Shown here: positions 26,901-34,917 of the stretch, one piece after another
Layout of the letters: each line of letters begins with the position of its first letter
Position numbering within the stretch: the first letter of the stretch is position 1
Source of the DNA: RGIG3102 sp964525015
Lineage (GTDB): Bacteria; Bacillota; Clostridia; Oscillospirales; Ruminococcaceae
DNA: 64,000 bases
Direction: 5' to 3'
Assembly: GCA_964525015.1 (NCBI GenBank)
Contig: CAZGFY010000005.1
Location: forward strand, 1-64,000
Translations under genes and position numbers: made by a program
The notes under the pieces: generated by a model
Told to the model about the DNA's origin: nothing
What the model saw: the letters and a program-made list of their open reading frames with translations, nothing else
Database searches by the model: none

Positions 26901-27867
26901 TGTTAATAAAACAGAGGCTATGAAACATCAGTTAACAGTTGCACAGGTGTTTAGCTTAATAAACACTGAACTAACTGAGCAAACCACTGCAACACAGCTA
27001 ACATTAGAAGGAAAAGAACTTGATGTAATCCTAATTCCAGCAACTGAAAAAACTATAACTGATTTATCAAACCTAGTTGTGGCAACAAAAGCTGCCGAAG
27101 ACCAAGACGAGGAAGATGTAGATATCCTACTAAAAGATATAGCACATATCTACGAGGGCACAACAGCACAATCAATAAACCGTGATAATCAATCTCGTAC
27201 CCAAACTGTTTCTGTATATGTTGCAGATGGTCATAATGTTGGTCTTGTTTCAAGAGATTTAGAAATCGCACTTGCTAATTACACCCCACCTGCTGGCTAC
27301 TCAATCGAAGTTACTGGTGAAAACGAAACAATCACTTCAACAATTGTTGATATGCTATTAATGATTGGGCTTGCAATTATCTTTATTTATCTAATCATGG
27401 TTGCACAGTTCCAAAGCTTATTATCTCCATTTATTATCCTTTTCACAATTCCACTTGCTTTTACTGGTGGTTTACTAGCACTGCAAATCCTAGGAATGGA
27501 ATTATCAATAACATCTCTAATAGGCTTTTTAGTTCTAGCTGGCGTTGTTGTTAATAATGGTATTGTGTTTGTTGAATATGTAAACCAATTAAGATTAGAA
27601 GGCTTGGATAAGCACACAGCACTTTTAACTGCTGGTAAGGATAGAATTCGCCCTATTTTAATGACAGCACTAACAACTATTTTAGCAATGAGTACAATGG
27701 CACTCGGAGTTGGAATGGGGGCACAAATGAGCCAAGGTATGGCTATTGTAACAATTGGTGGCCTTGCTTATGCAACTATTTTAACGCTGTTTTTAGTTCC
27801 TGTTTTATATGATATTCTTCATAGAAAAGAAATCAAAAAAATTGATGTGGATTTTGAGATGGAATAA
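23986..27867 (+). CDS. RND superfamily (HAE1-like) exporter with a helical insertion
   Basis: 1293 residues. It has TM1 (about 8-30), the first porter region with YVVVVTAYPGASPERVE, an inserted helical segment (about 195-460), TM2-6 with the proton-relay segment ALGVGMLVDNSIVVIENIYR, a second porter region, and the final TM block (IGFLVLAGVVVNNGIVFVEYVNQLR). AcrB-like proteins are near 1040 residues, so about 250 extra residues are present. They are largely heptad-like (ELLEARNELYSAQNELED; AEAQLTSAEAELDAGLDEF) and would form a long coiled-coil hairpin outside the membrane. No membrane-fusion protein is encoded next to it. It is co-transcribed with tetR 12 bases downstream. Confidence 0.9.
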   Translation: MIKYSVKKPLTVFVSVILVLVLGVVSFLGLSTDLLPTISLPYVVVVTAYPGASPERVEVSVTEPIEQAVATISGLENITSTSSENMSTVMLEFSESINMDSVMIDLNNNLEAVSGYFDDMVQPPMVIKINPDMLPIQMLSIDVEGMDVKELTQYVEEEFQPYIERIEGVATVDVQGAVADYVEIQLNQDKIDNINDNVLGAVDGELLEARNELYSAQNELEDGISELTSERDKAFSDLANGKAALDTGIAQTQAIASEAAQLEAQKGLVEKQIEIVAQRDELQALLDNLTFASAGMSTLPFQDETTLAELSLLDPSMGVMITDFINDGLATETTTFGELKATLTASITELQKGIAGINKALADMGVENPDTTSSTDLNNSFTARINSIDKDLVEAQFLADAMAETLKKLQDSYAALELGHMQAVNQITVAEAQLTSAEAELDAGLDEFNKQRDEALRTANIDGLVTQEALSGILMAQNFSMPAGYVADNEEKISVKIGDEFTSVEELGNLMLLDMGLDDLEPIYLRDVADITIKDNQDESYTRVNGNPGVMISIQKSSVASTTEVTSAINEAVAKLESENPAVRVTTLMDQGVYIGIIVDSVMDNLMYGGIIAFFVLLFFLKDLKPTLIIAFSIPISLLFSIVLMYFSNVTLNIISLSGLALGVGMLVDNSIVVIENIYRLRSEGYSKVKAAVIGATQVGGAIFSSTLTTVSVFLPIVFVEGISRQLFTDMGLTIAYSLFASLLVALTIVPAMASTMLNTSKQKEQKLFDKFVAGYQKLLSFNLKHRWIVILLTISLLGTSLYNTTNMPLVLIPAMDSTEMQMTLTLEDTPKDLVIQAGEDIAKRVQQIEGIETVGLSMTTGSSTSLMSMGGGEDTISYYITVNPESGRTNMDITDEIKSLTPDYEDNLSISSSNMDISALSGTGVSYVIKGNDLETLQATATEIGDILRDVEGVGEVNDGSSETVTEIKVDVNKTEAMKHQLTVAQVFSLINTELTEQTTATQLTLEGKELDVILIPATEKTITDLSNLVVATKAAEDQDEEDVDILLKDIAHIYEGTTAQSINRDNQSRTQTVSVYVADGHNVGLVSRDLEIALANYTPPAGYSIEVTGENETITSTIVDMLLMIGLAIIFIYLIMVAQFQSLLSPFIILFTIPLAFTGGLLALQILGMELSITSLIGFLVLAGVVVNNGIVFVEYVNQLRLEGLDKHTALLTAGKDRIRPILMTALTTILAMSTMALGVGMGAQMSQGMAIVTIGGLAYATILTLFLVPVLYDILHRKEIKKIDVDFEME

Positions 27868-27879
27868 AAGGAAATAGTT

Positions 27880-28485
27880 ATGATTATGAATTATTCTAGT
27901 AAACAAACAGATATAATAAATGCCACTATGGATATTTTAGATAGTGGCAAAGAGCTAAATAAAATAACCGTTAAAGAAATTGCAGATTTTGCAGGCATTG
28001 GAAAAGGCAGCGTGTACGATCACTTTCAAAGCAAAGAAGATATAATCCATGCCACCATCCTAAAAAAATTCCAAGATGGCTTTTATAATGTTGATATTAT
28101 TATGAAACAGCATCTAAATTTTAAAAATAAAATATATGCTTTATATGATTTAATGAGCACAGATATCAAAAGTGATAGTAGCTTATCAGTTTTAAATCTT
28201 TTAACTTCTGCAAAAAGTATTGTTGAAATTCATGATGTTTTTAAAAAAGGAGATTTTTGCTTAGTTGATAAATTTTCAAATATAATAAGCGATATCCTTT
28301 ACCAAGGAATAGAGGAAAATGTGATTAGCCCTAAAATAGATATCTTATACATTCACATGGCAATATTTTCAAATCTTTCAGCTTTAAGCCGATTTATTAC
28401 AGCTTCTCATTTTAAATTAGAAGAAAATGATGAAAATATAATAAAAGATAACGCTTATAAAATGCTATTAAAAACTTTAAATTAA
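27880..28485 (+). CDS. TetR family regulator of the RND exporter
   Basis: 201 residues: a TetR HTH at about 8-55 (ITVKEIADFAGIGKGSVYDHFQSKEDII) and a helical ligand and dimerisation domain. It follows the exporter by 12 bases with AAAAGGAAA as ribosome site, so it is the last gene of that operon and probably represses it through the CCGACC/GGTCGG palindrome at 23936. A terminator follows. Confidence 0.9.
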   Translation: MIMNYSSKQTDIINATMDILDSGKELNKITVKEIADFAGIGKGSVYDHFQSKEDIIHATILKKFQDGFYNVDIIMKQHLNFKNKIYALYDLMSTDIKSDSSLSVLNLLTSAKSIVEIHDVFKKGDFCLVDKFSNIISDILYQGIEENVISPKIDILYIHMAIFSNLSALSRFITASHFKLEENDENIIKDNAYKMLLKTLN

Positions 28486-28494
28486 TCATTATTC

Positions 28495-28533
28495 AATAAA
28501 CAGCTAAATTGTATTTAGCTGTTTATTTTTTAT
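28495..28533 (+). terminator. Terminator after tetR
   Basis: A 14-bp stem (28495-28508 with 28514-28527) and a T-run. Confidence 0.85.
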
Positions 28534-28703
28534 CAATATCACTAAATGTATATCTTTATTAACTTCTTCCCCTTATAATCTTATTTTTTATTGATAAATT
28601 GTTAATTTTCAATAAATATCTTTATTTTATAAAGATATTATGATAATATGAAAATATACAAATATTTCTTATTCACTATTTATTAAGAAAGGTGGAAAAC
28701 GAT

Positions 28704-30128
28704 ATGAAATATGATTATGATATTGCCGTTTTAGGAGCTGGTTCAGCAGGGCTGGTTGTAGCTTCTGGCGGAAGTGCACTTGGAGCAAATGTTGTTTTGT
28801 TTGAAAGTGAATTAATGGGAGGAGATTGCCTAAACTATGGCTGTGTTCCATCTAAAAGTCTTTTACACGCAAGTCATATCGCACAAACGGTGAGATATTC
28901 AAATAAATTTGGAGTAATTGGGGAATTAAACGGGATTAGCATTTCCAAAATCACAAGCTATGTTAAAGATGTTATTAATAGCATAGCGCCCCACGATTCT
29001 CAAGAGCGTTTTGAAGGGCTCGGAGTAACTGTTGTAAGGGAAAAGGCAATCTTTCATGATGCAAACACAATAAGAGCAGGTGATAAATTATACACAGCAA
29101 AAAATATTGTTATCGCAACAGGCTCAACTGCTAATATCCCAAATATCAAAGGGATTGATACTATTAAATACTATACAAATCACAATATATTCTCAATAAA
29201 AACTCTTCCTGAAAAACTAATTGTGCTAGGAGCAGGACCTATCGGGCTTGAAATAGGACAGGCATTTTTAAATCTTGGGAGCAGTGTAACTATTATCGAT
29301 AGAAACGGAAAGTTATTTAATAAAGATGAGCCTGAAGTAGGGCCTATTATGCTCGAAAAGCTTTTAAATGATGGAATAAATTTTGAACTTTTAGCTGAAA
29401 TAGAAGAAATTACTCAAAACGGTGATGAAATTTGTGTAATAATAAAAAAAGATGGTAAGCTAAAAAAAATCTATGGGGATACACTTTTAATTTCACTTGG
29501 ACGAAAGCCAAATACATATGATTTAAATTTACAAAAAATTGGCGTTTTGCAAAAAAGAAACGGACAGATAGAAGTTAATGATAAACTTCAAAGCTCTGTA
29601 AAGCATATATATGCAGCTGGGGATGTAACAGGCCCTTATAATTTCACGCACACTGCTGGATATCAAGCTGGCGTTATTTTGCAAAATGCTTTGTTTGGAA
29701 TTTCAAAACATGTGGATTATTATAATATAGCTTGGAGCACCTACACTCAGCCAGAAGTTGCCCACGTTGGACTTCTAGAAAATCAAGCAAAAGAGTGTTA
29801 TAAAGAGATAAGTGTTTACAATATCCCTTTGCAAAGTAATGATAGAGCAAGAGCCGAAAATGACACCACTGGATTTTTAAAGCTAGTTTTGGATAAAAAC
29901 GGAGTGGTGCTTGGTGCAACAATCGTTGGAAATAAAGCTGGCGAACTTATATCTTTTGCAGCCCTTGCCGTAACTGAAAAGATGAATATTTCAGCTTTTA
30001 ATAATGTTATCCTGCCATATCCTACCCAAAGCGAAATTTACAAAACTGCTGCTAATAATTTTAGAAAAGATAATGCAAAAGAATGGCAGATGAAACTTTT
30101 AAATAAGATTATTAATATAAAAAGATAG
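28704..30128 (+). CDS. Flavin-dependent pyridine-nucleotide disulfide oxidoreductase (class I)
   Basis: 474 residues. FAD site VLGAGSAGLVVASG; redox-active disulfide GGDCLNYGCVPSK near residues 40-50; NAD(P) site VLGAGPIGLEIGQAF near 175; second FAD motif YAAGDVTG; C-terminal dimer domain ending YPTQSEIYKTAANNFRK. It resembles dihydrolipoamide and mercuric reductases but lacks an N-terminal HMA domain and the C-terminal Cys-Cys pair of MerA, so mercury reduction is not supported. It precedes a CDP-alcohol phosphatidyltransferase and a TVP38 membrane protein, a grouping also familiar from other bacteria. The start at 28704 (ATG, 8 bases after AAAGGTGG) is preferred over a GTG at 28692 inside that ribosome site. 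Confidence 0.88.
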   Translation: MKYDYDIAVLGAGSAGLVVASGGSALGANVVLFESELMGGDCLNYGCVPSKSLLHASHIAQTVRYSNKFGVIGELNGISISKITSYVKDVINSIAPHDSQERFEGLGVTVVREKAIFHDANTIRAGDKLYTAKNIVIATGSTANIPNIKGIDTIKYYTNHNIFSIKTLPEKLIVLGAGPIGLEIGQAFLNLGSSVTIIDRNGKLFNKDEPEVGPIMLEKLLNDGINFELLAEIEEITQNGDEICVIIKKDGKLKKIYGDTLLISLGRKPNTYDLNLQKIGVLQKRNGQIEVNDKLQSSVKHIYAAGDVTGPYNFTHTAGYQAGVILQNALFGISKHVDYYNIAWSTYTQPEVAHVGLLENQAKECYKEISVYNIPLQSNDRARAENDTTGFLKLVLDKNGVVLGATIVGNKAGELISFAALAVTEKMNISAFNNVILPYPTQSEIYKTAANNFRKDNAKEWQMKLLNKIINIKR

Positions 30129-30208
30129 TCAAATATATTTTATACCTTTGGTATAAAATATTACCACTAATAAGTATTATAAAATATCAAGAAAGGATTG
30201 CTAAATTT

Positions 30209-30808
30209 ATGATAGACTCAAAATATAGAAAAATTTTTCAGCCGAGCTTTGATATGGCAGGAAAACTAGTTGTAAAAACACGCCTTTCACCAAATCAAAT
30301 AACCTCACTCGCCCTTGCAACAGGAGTAACTTCAGGTGTGCTTATTGCTAATAATCAAATGGCTCTTGCTGGGGGCATGCTCTTATTATCAGGATTGCTT
30401 GATGTTTTAGATGGAACTGTGGCACGCCTTACTAACAAATCAAGCCCTCTTGGTGCTTTTTTAGATATGGTATTTGATAGAATGGTTGAATCAAGTGTTA
30501 TTTTAGGCTTTTATTTTATATACCCTGAATTTTCCCTATCTTATCTATTGTTCTTTATTTCAGTTATCTTTAATTTCTCAACTTTTACCGTAGCAGGTGC
30601 ATTATTTAAAAACACTGGTACAAAAAGTATGCATTATGATAGGGGGCTTGCTGAAAGAAGCGAAACGTTTATCACATTTATTTTAATGATGATATACCCA
30701 GTTTACAGTGGAACAATCTTATTTTGTTTTACAATAATTGTTTTTTTAACTGGCATTATCCGTTCTCACACTATAATTAAATATGTCAGAGAGATGGAGG
30801 CAGTATGA
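30209..30808 (+). CDS. CDP-alcohol phosphatidyltransferase family protein
   Basis: 199 residues, about six membrane helices. The full catalytic signature DxxDGxxARx8Gx3Dx3D is readable as DVLDGTVARL followed by GAFLDMVFD. The family makes phospholipids by replacing CMP of a CDP-lipid with an alcohol; which alcohol cannot be told. It overlaps the next gene by 4 bases (ATGA), so the two are translationally coupled, and it follows the disulfide reductase by 80 bases. Confidence 0.9.
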   Translation: MIDSKYRKIFQPSFDMAGKLVVKTRLSPNQITSLALATGVTSGVLIANNQMALAGGMLLLSGLLDVLDGTVARLTNKSSPLGAFLDMVFDRMVESSVILGFYFIYPEFSLSYLLFFISVIFNFSTFTVAGALFKNTGTKSMHYDRGLAERSETFITFILMMIYPVYSGTILFCFTIIVFLTGIIRSHTIIKYVREMEAV

Positions 30809-31488
30809 AAACTGCAAAGAAATTCATACCACTAATTATAATTATAATAGTTTTAGCTATTATATTTTTCTCCCCTTTAACAAATTATCTTAATATAGAA
30901 TTTTTCACATCAATTATAAATAGCATTAAAGGTTCCCCTTATGCGCCGATAATTTTTATTGCATTATATATTTTAGCAGTGGTTTTATTAGTTCCTGGCC
31001 TCGCTTTAACTCTTTTAGCTGCGCCTATATTTGGGCTTTGGCAAGGCATATTATATGTTGTGATAGCTTCAAATATAGGATGCAGTATATCCTTTTTCAT
31101 ATCAAGATTTTTAGGTAAAGATTTTGTGTTAAAACTTTTTAAAGGAAATAAATTATTTGAAAAAGTAAATTCTAAAATTGAAAAAAATGGACTAATTTAT
31201 ATGTTTTATTTAAGATTAATTCCAGTATTTCCATTTAATTTAGTAAACTATGCACCAGGAGTTACCTCTATAAAATATTCTCATTATGCCATCGCAACTT
31301 TTTTTGGTATGCTCCCTGGAACGAGTATTTACTGCTATGCAGCATACACAGCCAGCGATATAAAAGAAAACCCTCTTGGGATAATAATTGCAATATCAAT
31401 ACTAATTTTATTCACAGTGATAACAACTATAATTTCAAAAAAACAAAACAAAAAAGAAGAGCAAAACATCATACATAATCATACATAA
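30805..31488 (+). CDS. TVP38/TMEM64 (DedA-superfamily) membrane protein
   Basis: 227 residues, about five or six membrane segments. Typical motifs are VLLVPGLALTLLAAPIFG with GxxxxF-like glycine packing, FYLRLIPVFPFNLVNYAPG and YAIATFFGMLPGTSIYCY. Members of the DedA/VTT group, which includes TVP38, are implicated in lipid scrambling or carrier-lipid recycling. Coupling to a phosphatidyltransferase fits a lipid role; the link to the redox enzyme two genes upstream is not explained. Confidence 0.9.
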   Translation: MKTAKKFIPLIIIIIVLAIIFFSPLTNYLNIEFFTSIINSIKGSPYAPIIFIALYILAVVLLVPGLALTLLAAPIFGLWQGILYVVIASNIGCSISFFISRFLGKDFVLKLFKGNKLFEKVNSKIEKNGLIYMFYLRLIPVFPFNLVNYAPGVTSIKYSHYAIATFFGMLPGTSIYCYAAYTASDIKENPLGIIIAISILILFTVITTIISKKQNKKEEQNIIHNHT

Positions 31489-31491
31489 AAT

Positions 31492-31533
31492 AAAAAGACG
31501 ATTTTCAAACTTAAAATTTGAAAACCGTCTTTT
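31492..31533. terminator. Bidirectional terminator between TVP38 and DUF1540 genes
   Basis: A 17-bp stem with one G-U position around AAAAGACGATTTTCAAA and its complement; A and T tracts on both sides. Confidence 0.85.
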
Positions 31534-31542
31534 ATATTGTAG

Positions 31543-31845
31543 TTATAAAGGCTTAAAGTCCATACATTCTGCATTTTCATGATTTAGCGAAATTGTTACA
31601 TTTATTGCTGAGCAAATATTTTCCATATTATATTTGCAATTCCTCGCATTGCAGTTTATATCAAGACAGTTTTTAGCAGTGGTATCATTTTTTGCCATAT
31701 TAGTCCCACTTCTAATATACGATGAACAGACCGTATTAACAATATCCTCAGGTGCCGTTTTTGTAACATTGATAGTATCTAAACAGCAATGAGTGTCTTT
31801 ATTGTGATAGCAAGAAGAAACCGTACATTTTAAATTATTATCCAT
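31543..31845 (-). CDS. DUF1540 cysteine-rich protein (two domains)
   Basis: 100 residues with two cysteine motifs: LKCTVSSCYHNKDTHCCLD near the start, and NCLDINCNARNCKYNMENIC in the middle with a final C at 95. They match two consecutive DUF1540 units, small Cys-rich domains common in Clostridia and thought to bind metal. Function unknown. It stands alone with an AAAGGAAT ribosome site and is convergent to the TVP38 gene. Confidence 0.85.
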   Translation of the reverse strand: MDNNLKCTVSSCYHNKDTHCCLDTINVTKTAPEDIVNTVCSSYIRSGTNMAKNDTTAKNCLDINCNARNCKYNMENICSAINVTISLNHENAECMDFKPL

Positions 31846-31922
31846 ATTTTATTATTCCTTTCAATTTATATATTTTGAAAACACATAAATATTATGGGAA
31901 TAAAATTAAAAACTATACCCTT

Positions 31923-32621
31923 TTACATAAATATAAATATAAAATAAAGAAATAAGAATATTGAAGTTATATAGTAAAAAATAATTAATTTCTTTTTTAA
32001 ATCTTTTAAAAAGAGTTGATGTGTTATTAAAAAATATCCTGCAAATAATATAATATCTAAAAAGGAAAAGCTATATCTTTGCCCAATTAAAATAAACATA
32101 TCATAAAGGTAAACTATTAAAAATGGAGGTACCATTAGAGCGATAATTGAGATAAAATCCCTAGCTTTAATTTTGCTTTTACCATTTAAAATATAGATTA
32201 TATAGTAAACAACAAATCCGAATATACCCCCTAAAAAATTAAATATAATATCATTTATATCGCTAACGCCATTAGCTAGAATATATTGCATTGTTTCAAT
32301 AATAATCGTGCTTGAAAGCGAGATAAATGCTACATACAATAAGTTTGGTTTTTTAGTTGAAACTGATGCAATAACCCCTAGTGGGATAAAAATCGCAATG
32401 TTGCTTTGAATGTCCCAAAATCCATAATTTTCTGGCATAATATCAGTTCTTATCTGCCTTGTGGTAAATGGAGATAGCATATCGCTAGCATTTGCAATAC
32501 CTAAATCAACTAGAATATCATTTATAAACATAAACCTTGTTATACACAGCATAATAAGTAAAACTATATATAAAAATGCAACTAGGCGAAAATAATTTTT
32601 TCGTCTGTTTTGATAATTCAT
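31923..32621 (-). CDS. VanZ family membrane protein
   Basis: 232 residues with about six membrane segments. The motif NIAIFIPLGVIAS (usually N-x-x-x-F-x-P-x-G) and the following SSTIIIETMQYI are characteristic of VanZ-like proteins. VanZ gives low-level teicoplanin resistance in enterococci, but most family members have no known role. No vancomycin genes are nearby. Separated from the upstream VOC gene by a terminator. Confidence 0.85.
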   Translation of the reverse strand: MNYQNRRKNYFRLVAFLYIVLLIMLCITRFMFINDILVDLGIANASDMLSPFTTRQIRTDIMPENYGFWDIQSNIAIFIPLGVIASVSTKKPNLLYVAFISLSSTIIIETMQYILANGVSDINDIIFNFLGGIFGFVVYYIIYILNGKSKIKARDFISIIALMVPPFLIVYLYDMFILIGQRYSFSFLDIILFAGYFLITHQLFLKDLKKKLIIFYYITSIFLFLYFIFIFM

Positions 32622-32640
32622 TTTATTTTCTCCTTTAATT

Positions 32641-32680
32641 TATAAAAAAATTCAGCTATATAATAATAGCTGAATTTTGT
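32641..32680 (-). terminator. Terminator after the VOC gene
   Basis: Stem AAATTCAGCTAT (32648-32659) with 32666-32677; on the minus strand it is followed by a U-run. Confidence 0.8.
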
Positions 32681-32701
32681 GTTTATTTTATGCATTTTTT
32701 A

Positions 32702-33541
32702 TTATTCTACTTCAAAAACAATAAATAGGCTTAATTCTTCTGTGAAATCAAAAACCACACCATTTTCACATTCACTCATTTTAAATCCTTTTTCTTTTGC
32801 AACATTTTTAACATAATCAAGGCTTTCGCATAGTACTGCAACGCCTACATATGAGCTTCTTTTTGTATCTATATCCACACCGAATTTTTCTTTAAATTCG
32901 CTAGCTGTTCCAATACAAATTTCATCTGCTATATAATCTTTATCGCTTGAATCAATAAATGTGTCGTATTGCTTTTGGAATTTATCTTTTAATTCTAAAG
33001 ATTCTGCTTCATTTTCTGCCCCAACATAGATTTTAGTAAATCTATTAGCAGTATTTAAATGAACATGACGCTCTTTTTGATACATTAAATCCTTTGTTTT
33101 GTGCTCTACTACACCAAGCATTGTGTATGGCGTTTCTGGGTTTGTTATTTTAAACCAATCAAATTTTGCATCACCTTTTTTTACTCCATGATCGGCTGGG
33201 CGAGCAGCGTTCATCACTTCGCCCGCATTATAGCCATTTTCAAGTGCCACTTTATGAGATTTTTGAATATCATTACTGCTCACTAGCATTGAATGAAGTG
33301 CACAGTTTGAATGAAGATACATTCTTAAATGGTCGTCATCTGTTTTTGATTCGATACATTCTATATAGCCATTATCAAACACAAAATGCATATTAGTAAA
33401 TGCTTTTGCAGTGCTGATACCACTTGAAAAGGTTGTTCTTTTTCCACAAACAAACCCTAATGGCATAAACACATCTTCTGATGTTTCTATATTTTTTGAG
33501 ATAACCCCTATATGATCAATTACACTTTTAACATTATACAT
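32702..33541 (-). CDS. VOC/glyoxalase-like protein
   Basis: 279 residues. The start VIDHIGVISKNIETSEDVFMPLGFVCGKR is a glyoxalase/VOC beta-alpha-beta module, and a second related half begins near residue 165 (RFTKIYVGAENEAESLE). It fits the large Glyoxalase_3-like group, in which paired modules form one metal or ligand site (His11, Glu residues). Reaction unknown. It is the last gene of the run MalY-like lyase, permease, VOC protein, 23 bases after the permease. Confidence 0.72.
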   Translation of the reverse strand: MYNVKSVIDHIGVISKNIETSEDVFMPLGFVCGKRTTFSSGISTAKAFTNMHFVFDNGYIECIESKTDDDHLRMYLHSNCALHSMLVSSNDIQKSHKVALENGYNAGEVMNAARPADHGVKKGDAKFDWFKITNPETPYTMLGVVEHKTKDLMYQKERHVHLNTANRFTKIYVGAENEAESLELKDKFQKQYDTFIDSSDKDYIADEICIGTASEFKEKFGVDIDTKRSSYVGVAVLCESLDYVKNVAKEKGFKMSECENGVVFDFTEELSLFIVFEVE

Positions 33542-33564
33542 TTTCTTTTAAATCCTTTCAGTTA

Positions 33565-34905
33565 CTATTGAATTTTCTGTTCTTCTTCTTGAGTTCTATT
33601 TTCGATTATTTCTAAGTAATTTTTCTTTCTAATTGATGCAACAACAAACATAGCCACAAGTAAAGCAACTATTAATGCAACAAGTTCGATTGGATAAGCT
33701 AAAAATGAGTTTATAATAAACACTAGTATAAGAGCTGTGCTAACACAAACAACTGCTAGTAATTTTGCATCGCTCATATAGTATTTACTGCTTTCCCACG
33801 CTGCTTTATTTTTTCTTAAAAAGAAGTAGCACCCAACTGTTGGTAGGAATTTAATCATTAAAAACGCTCCTGAAACAACTCTTGATAATAATGATGTATC
33901 CATTCCTGAGCCAACTATAATAACTCCGATAACAAATAGCATTAATAATGCAGCTGTTGGAACACCTTGTTTATTTTCTTTTTCAAATGCTTTTGGGAAC
34001 CAGCCATCTTTTGTTGAGCGATATAAGCTGTTTACGCTGTTTAAGATAGCACCATTCATAGTTGTGATAATAGCAATTAAAGCACCACCTACAACAAAGG
34101 CAACATATAAACCACCTGGATATATCTCTTGTGCAACAAGTGTTAGAGATTGAAAAGCAACTTCTTCTACTGGAAGTATACCTGAGGCAACTATTGCAAC
34201 AGCTGAGAAAAGAATCATAGCTGTACCAGTTGCAGAAAAGTTTACTTTAAAGATATTTTTTTCTGGATTTTGAATACGCCCAGCACTTTCAGTTGCCCAA
34301 GTACCACCACCCATTGCAAATTGTAGCATTGCAACTGAGGCAAACATTCCACCAAATCCATTTGAGAACATATTAGGAAGTGTGAATAGGCTGTAATTTA
34401 CTTTTGGAAGCCCTAAAAATAGATATGAGCCCCAAGCTAGAATTAAGATTAAATTTAAAATTGTTTGTGATGCTGCAACATTTTTAACACCGAACATATT
34501 AATTAAAAACATTACCGCATATATACCAATCGCAACAACTGTTCCACTAACTGGCAGTTCTACTAAATCCGAAAGATATGTAACAAATGTTACCGACATA
34601 AGTGCACATGAAGTGATATTAAATACACTCATATAAACAAATACTCCACCAAACCTTGGGTCAATAGATGTTGCTAAAAGATAACTCATACTTGTTTTTG
34701 GAACAACTGAGGCTGCTAGCATTTTTGGATATTCCATAATAAGCAGTGCAATCCCTGCTAAAACAAAGGCAAGTGCAACACCAACTCCAGTGTAGCCAAT
34801 TGCGACACCTGTCATAGTTATAATACCCACGCCAATAACAAATCCAATACTAATTGAATATGATTCTCCAAATGATAATTTGTTGCTTTTTACTTTTTCA
34901 GACAT
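33565..34905 (-). CDS. APC superfamily amino acid permease
   Basis: 446 residues, about 12 membrane segments. The N-terminal SIGFVIGVGIITMTGVAIG has the glycine-rich unwound TM1 of the APC fold (GxGI). GGGTWATESAGRIQNPEKNIFK in TM6 and its loop (WA(T/S)E-S-R-NPEKN) is strongly typical. Substrate probably an amino acid. Placed 12 bases downstream of the MalY/PatB lyase, so uptake of the lyase substrate, a sulfur amino acid such as cystathionine or cystine, is a reasonable inference. Confidence 0.9.
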   Translation of the reverse strand: MSEKVKSNKLSFGESYSISIGFVIGVGIITMTGVAIGYTGVGVALAFVLAGIALLIMEYPKMLAASVVPKTSMSYLLATSIDPRFGGVFVYMSVFNITSCALMSVTFVTYLSDLVELPVSGTVVAIGIYAVMFLINMFGVKNVAASQTILNLILILAWGSYLFLGLPKVNYSLFTLPNMFSNGFGGMFASVAMLQFAMGGGTWATESAGRIQNPEKNIFKVNFSATGTAMILFSAVAIVASGILPVEEVAFQSLTLVAQEIYPGGLYVAFVVGGALIAIITTMNGAILNSVNSLYRSTKDGWFPKAFEKENKQGVPTAALLMLFVIGVIIVGSGMDTSLLSRVVSGAFLMIKFLPTVGCYFFLRKNKAAWESSKYYMSDAKLLAVVCVSTALILVFIINSFLAYPIELVALIVALLVAMFVVASIRKKNYLEIIENRTQEEEQKIQ

Positions 34906-34917
34906 TTTATTTCTCCT

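Noticed and set aside
23892..27617. Several open frames opposite or inside the RND, hydratase and YfhO-like genes
   Set aside because: They overlap well-supported genes, have no ribosome sites and show low-complexity products; they are coding shadows.
28692..28703. GTG start of the disulfide reductase at 28692
   Set aside because: It lies inside the ribosome site AAAGGTGG; the ATG at 28704 has proper spacing.
28704..30128. Mercuric reductase
   Set aside because: No N-terminal HMA domain and no C-terminal Cys-Cys pair; no other mer genes nearby.
30129..30208. Terminator between the disulfide reductase and the phosphatidyltransferase genes
   Set aside because: The short inverted repeat ATTTTATACC/GGTATAAAAT lacks a U-tract, and the spacing is compatible with one operon.
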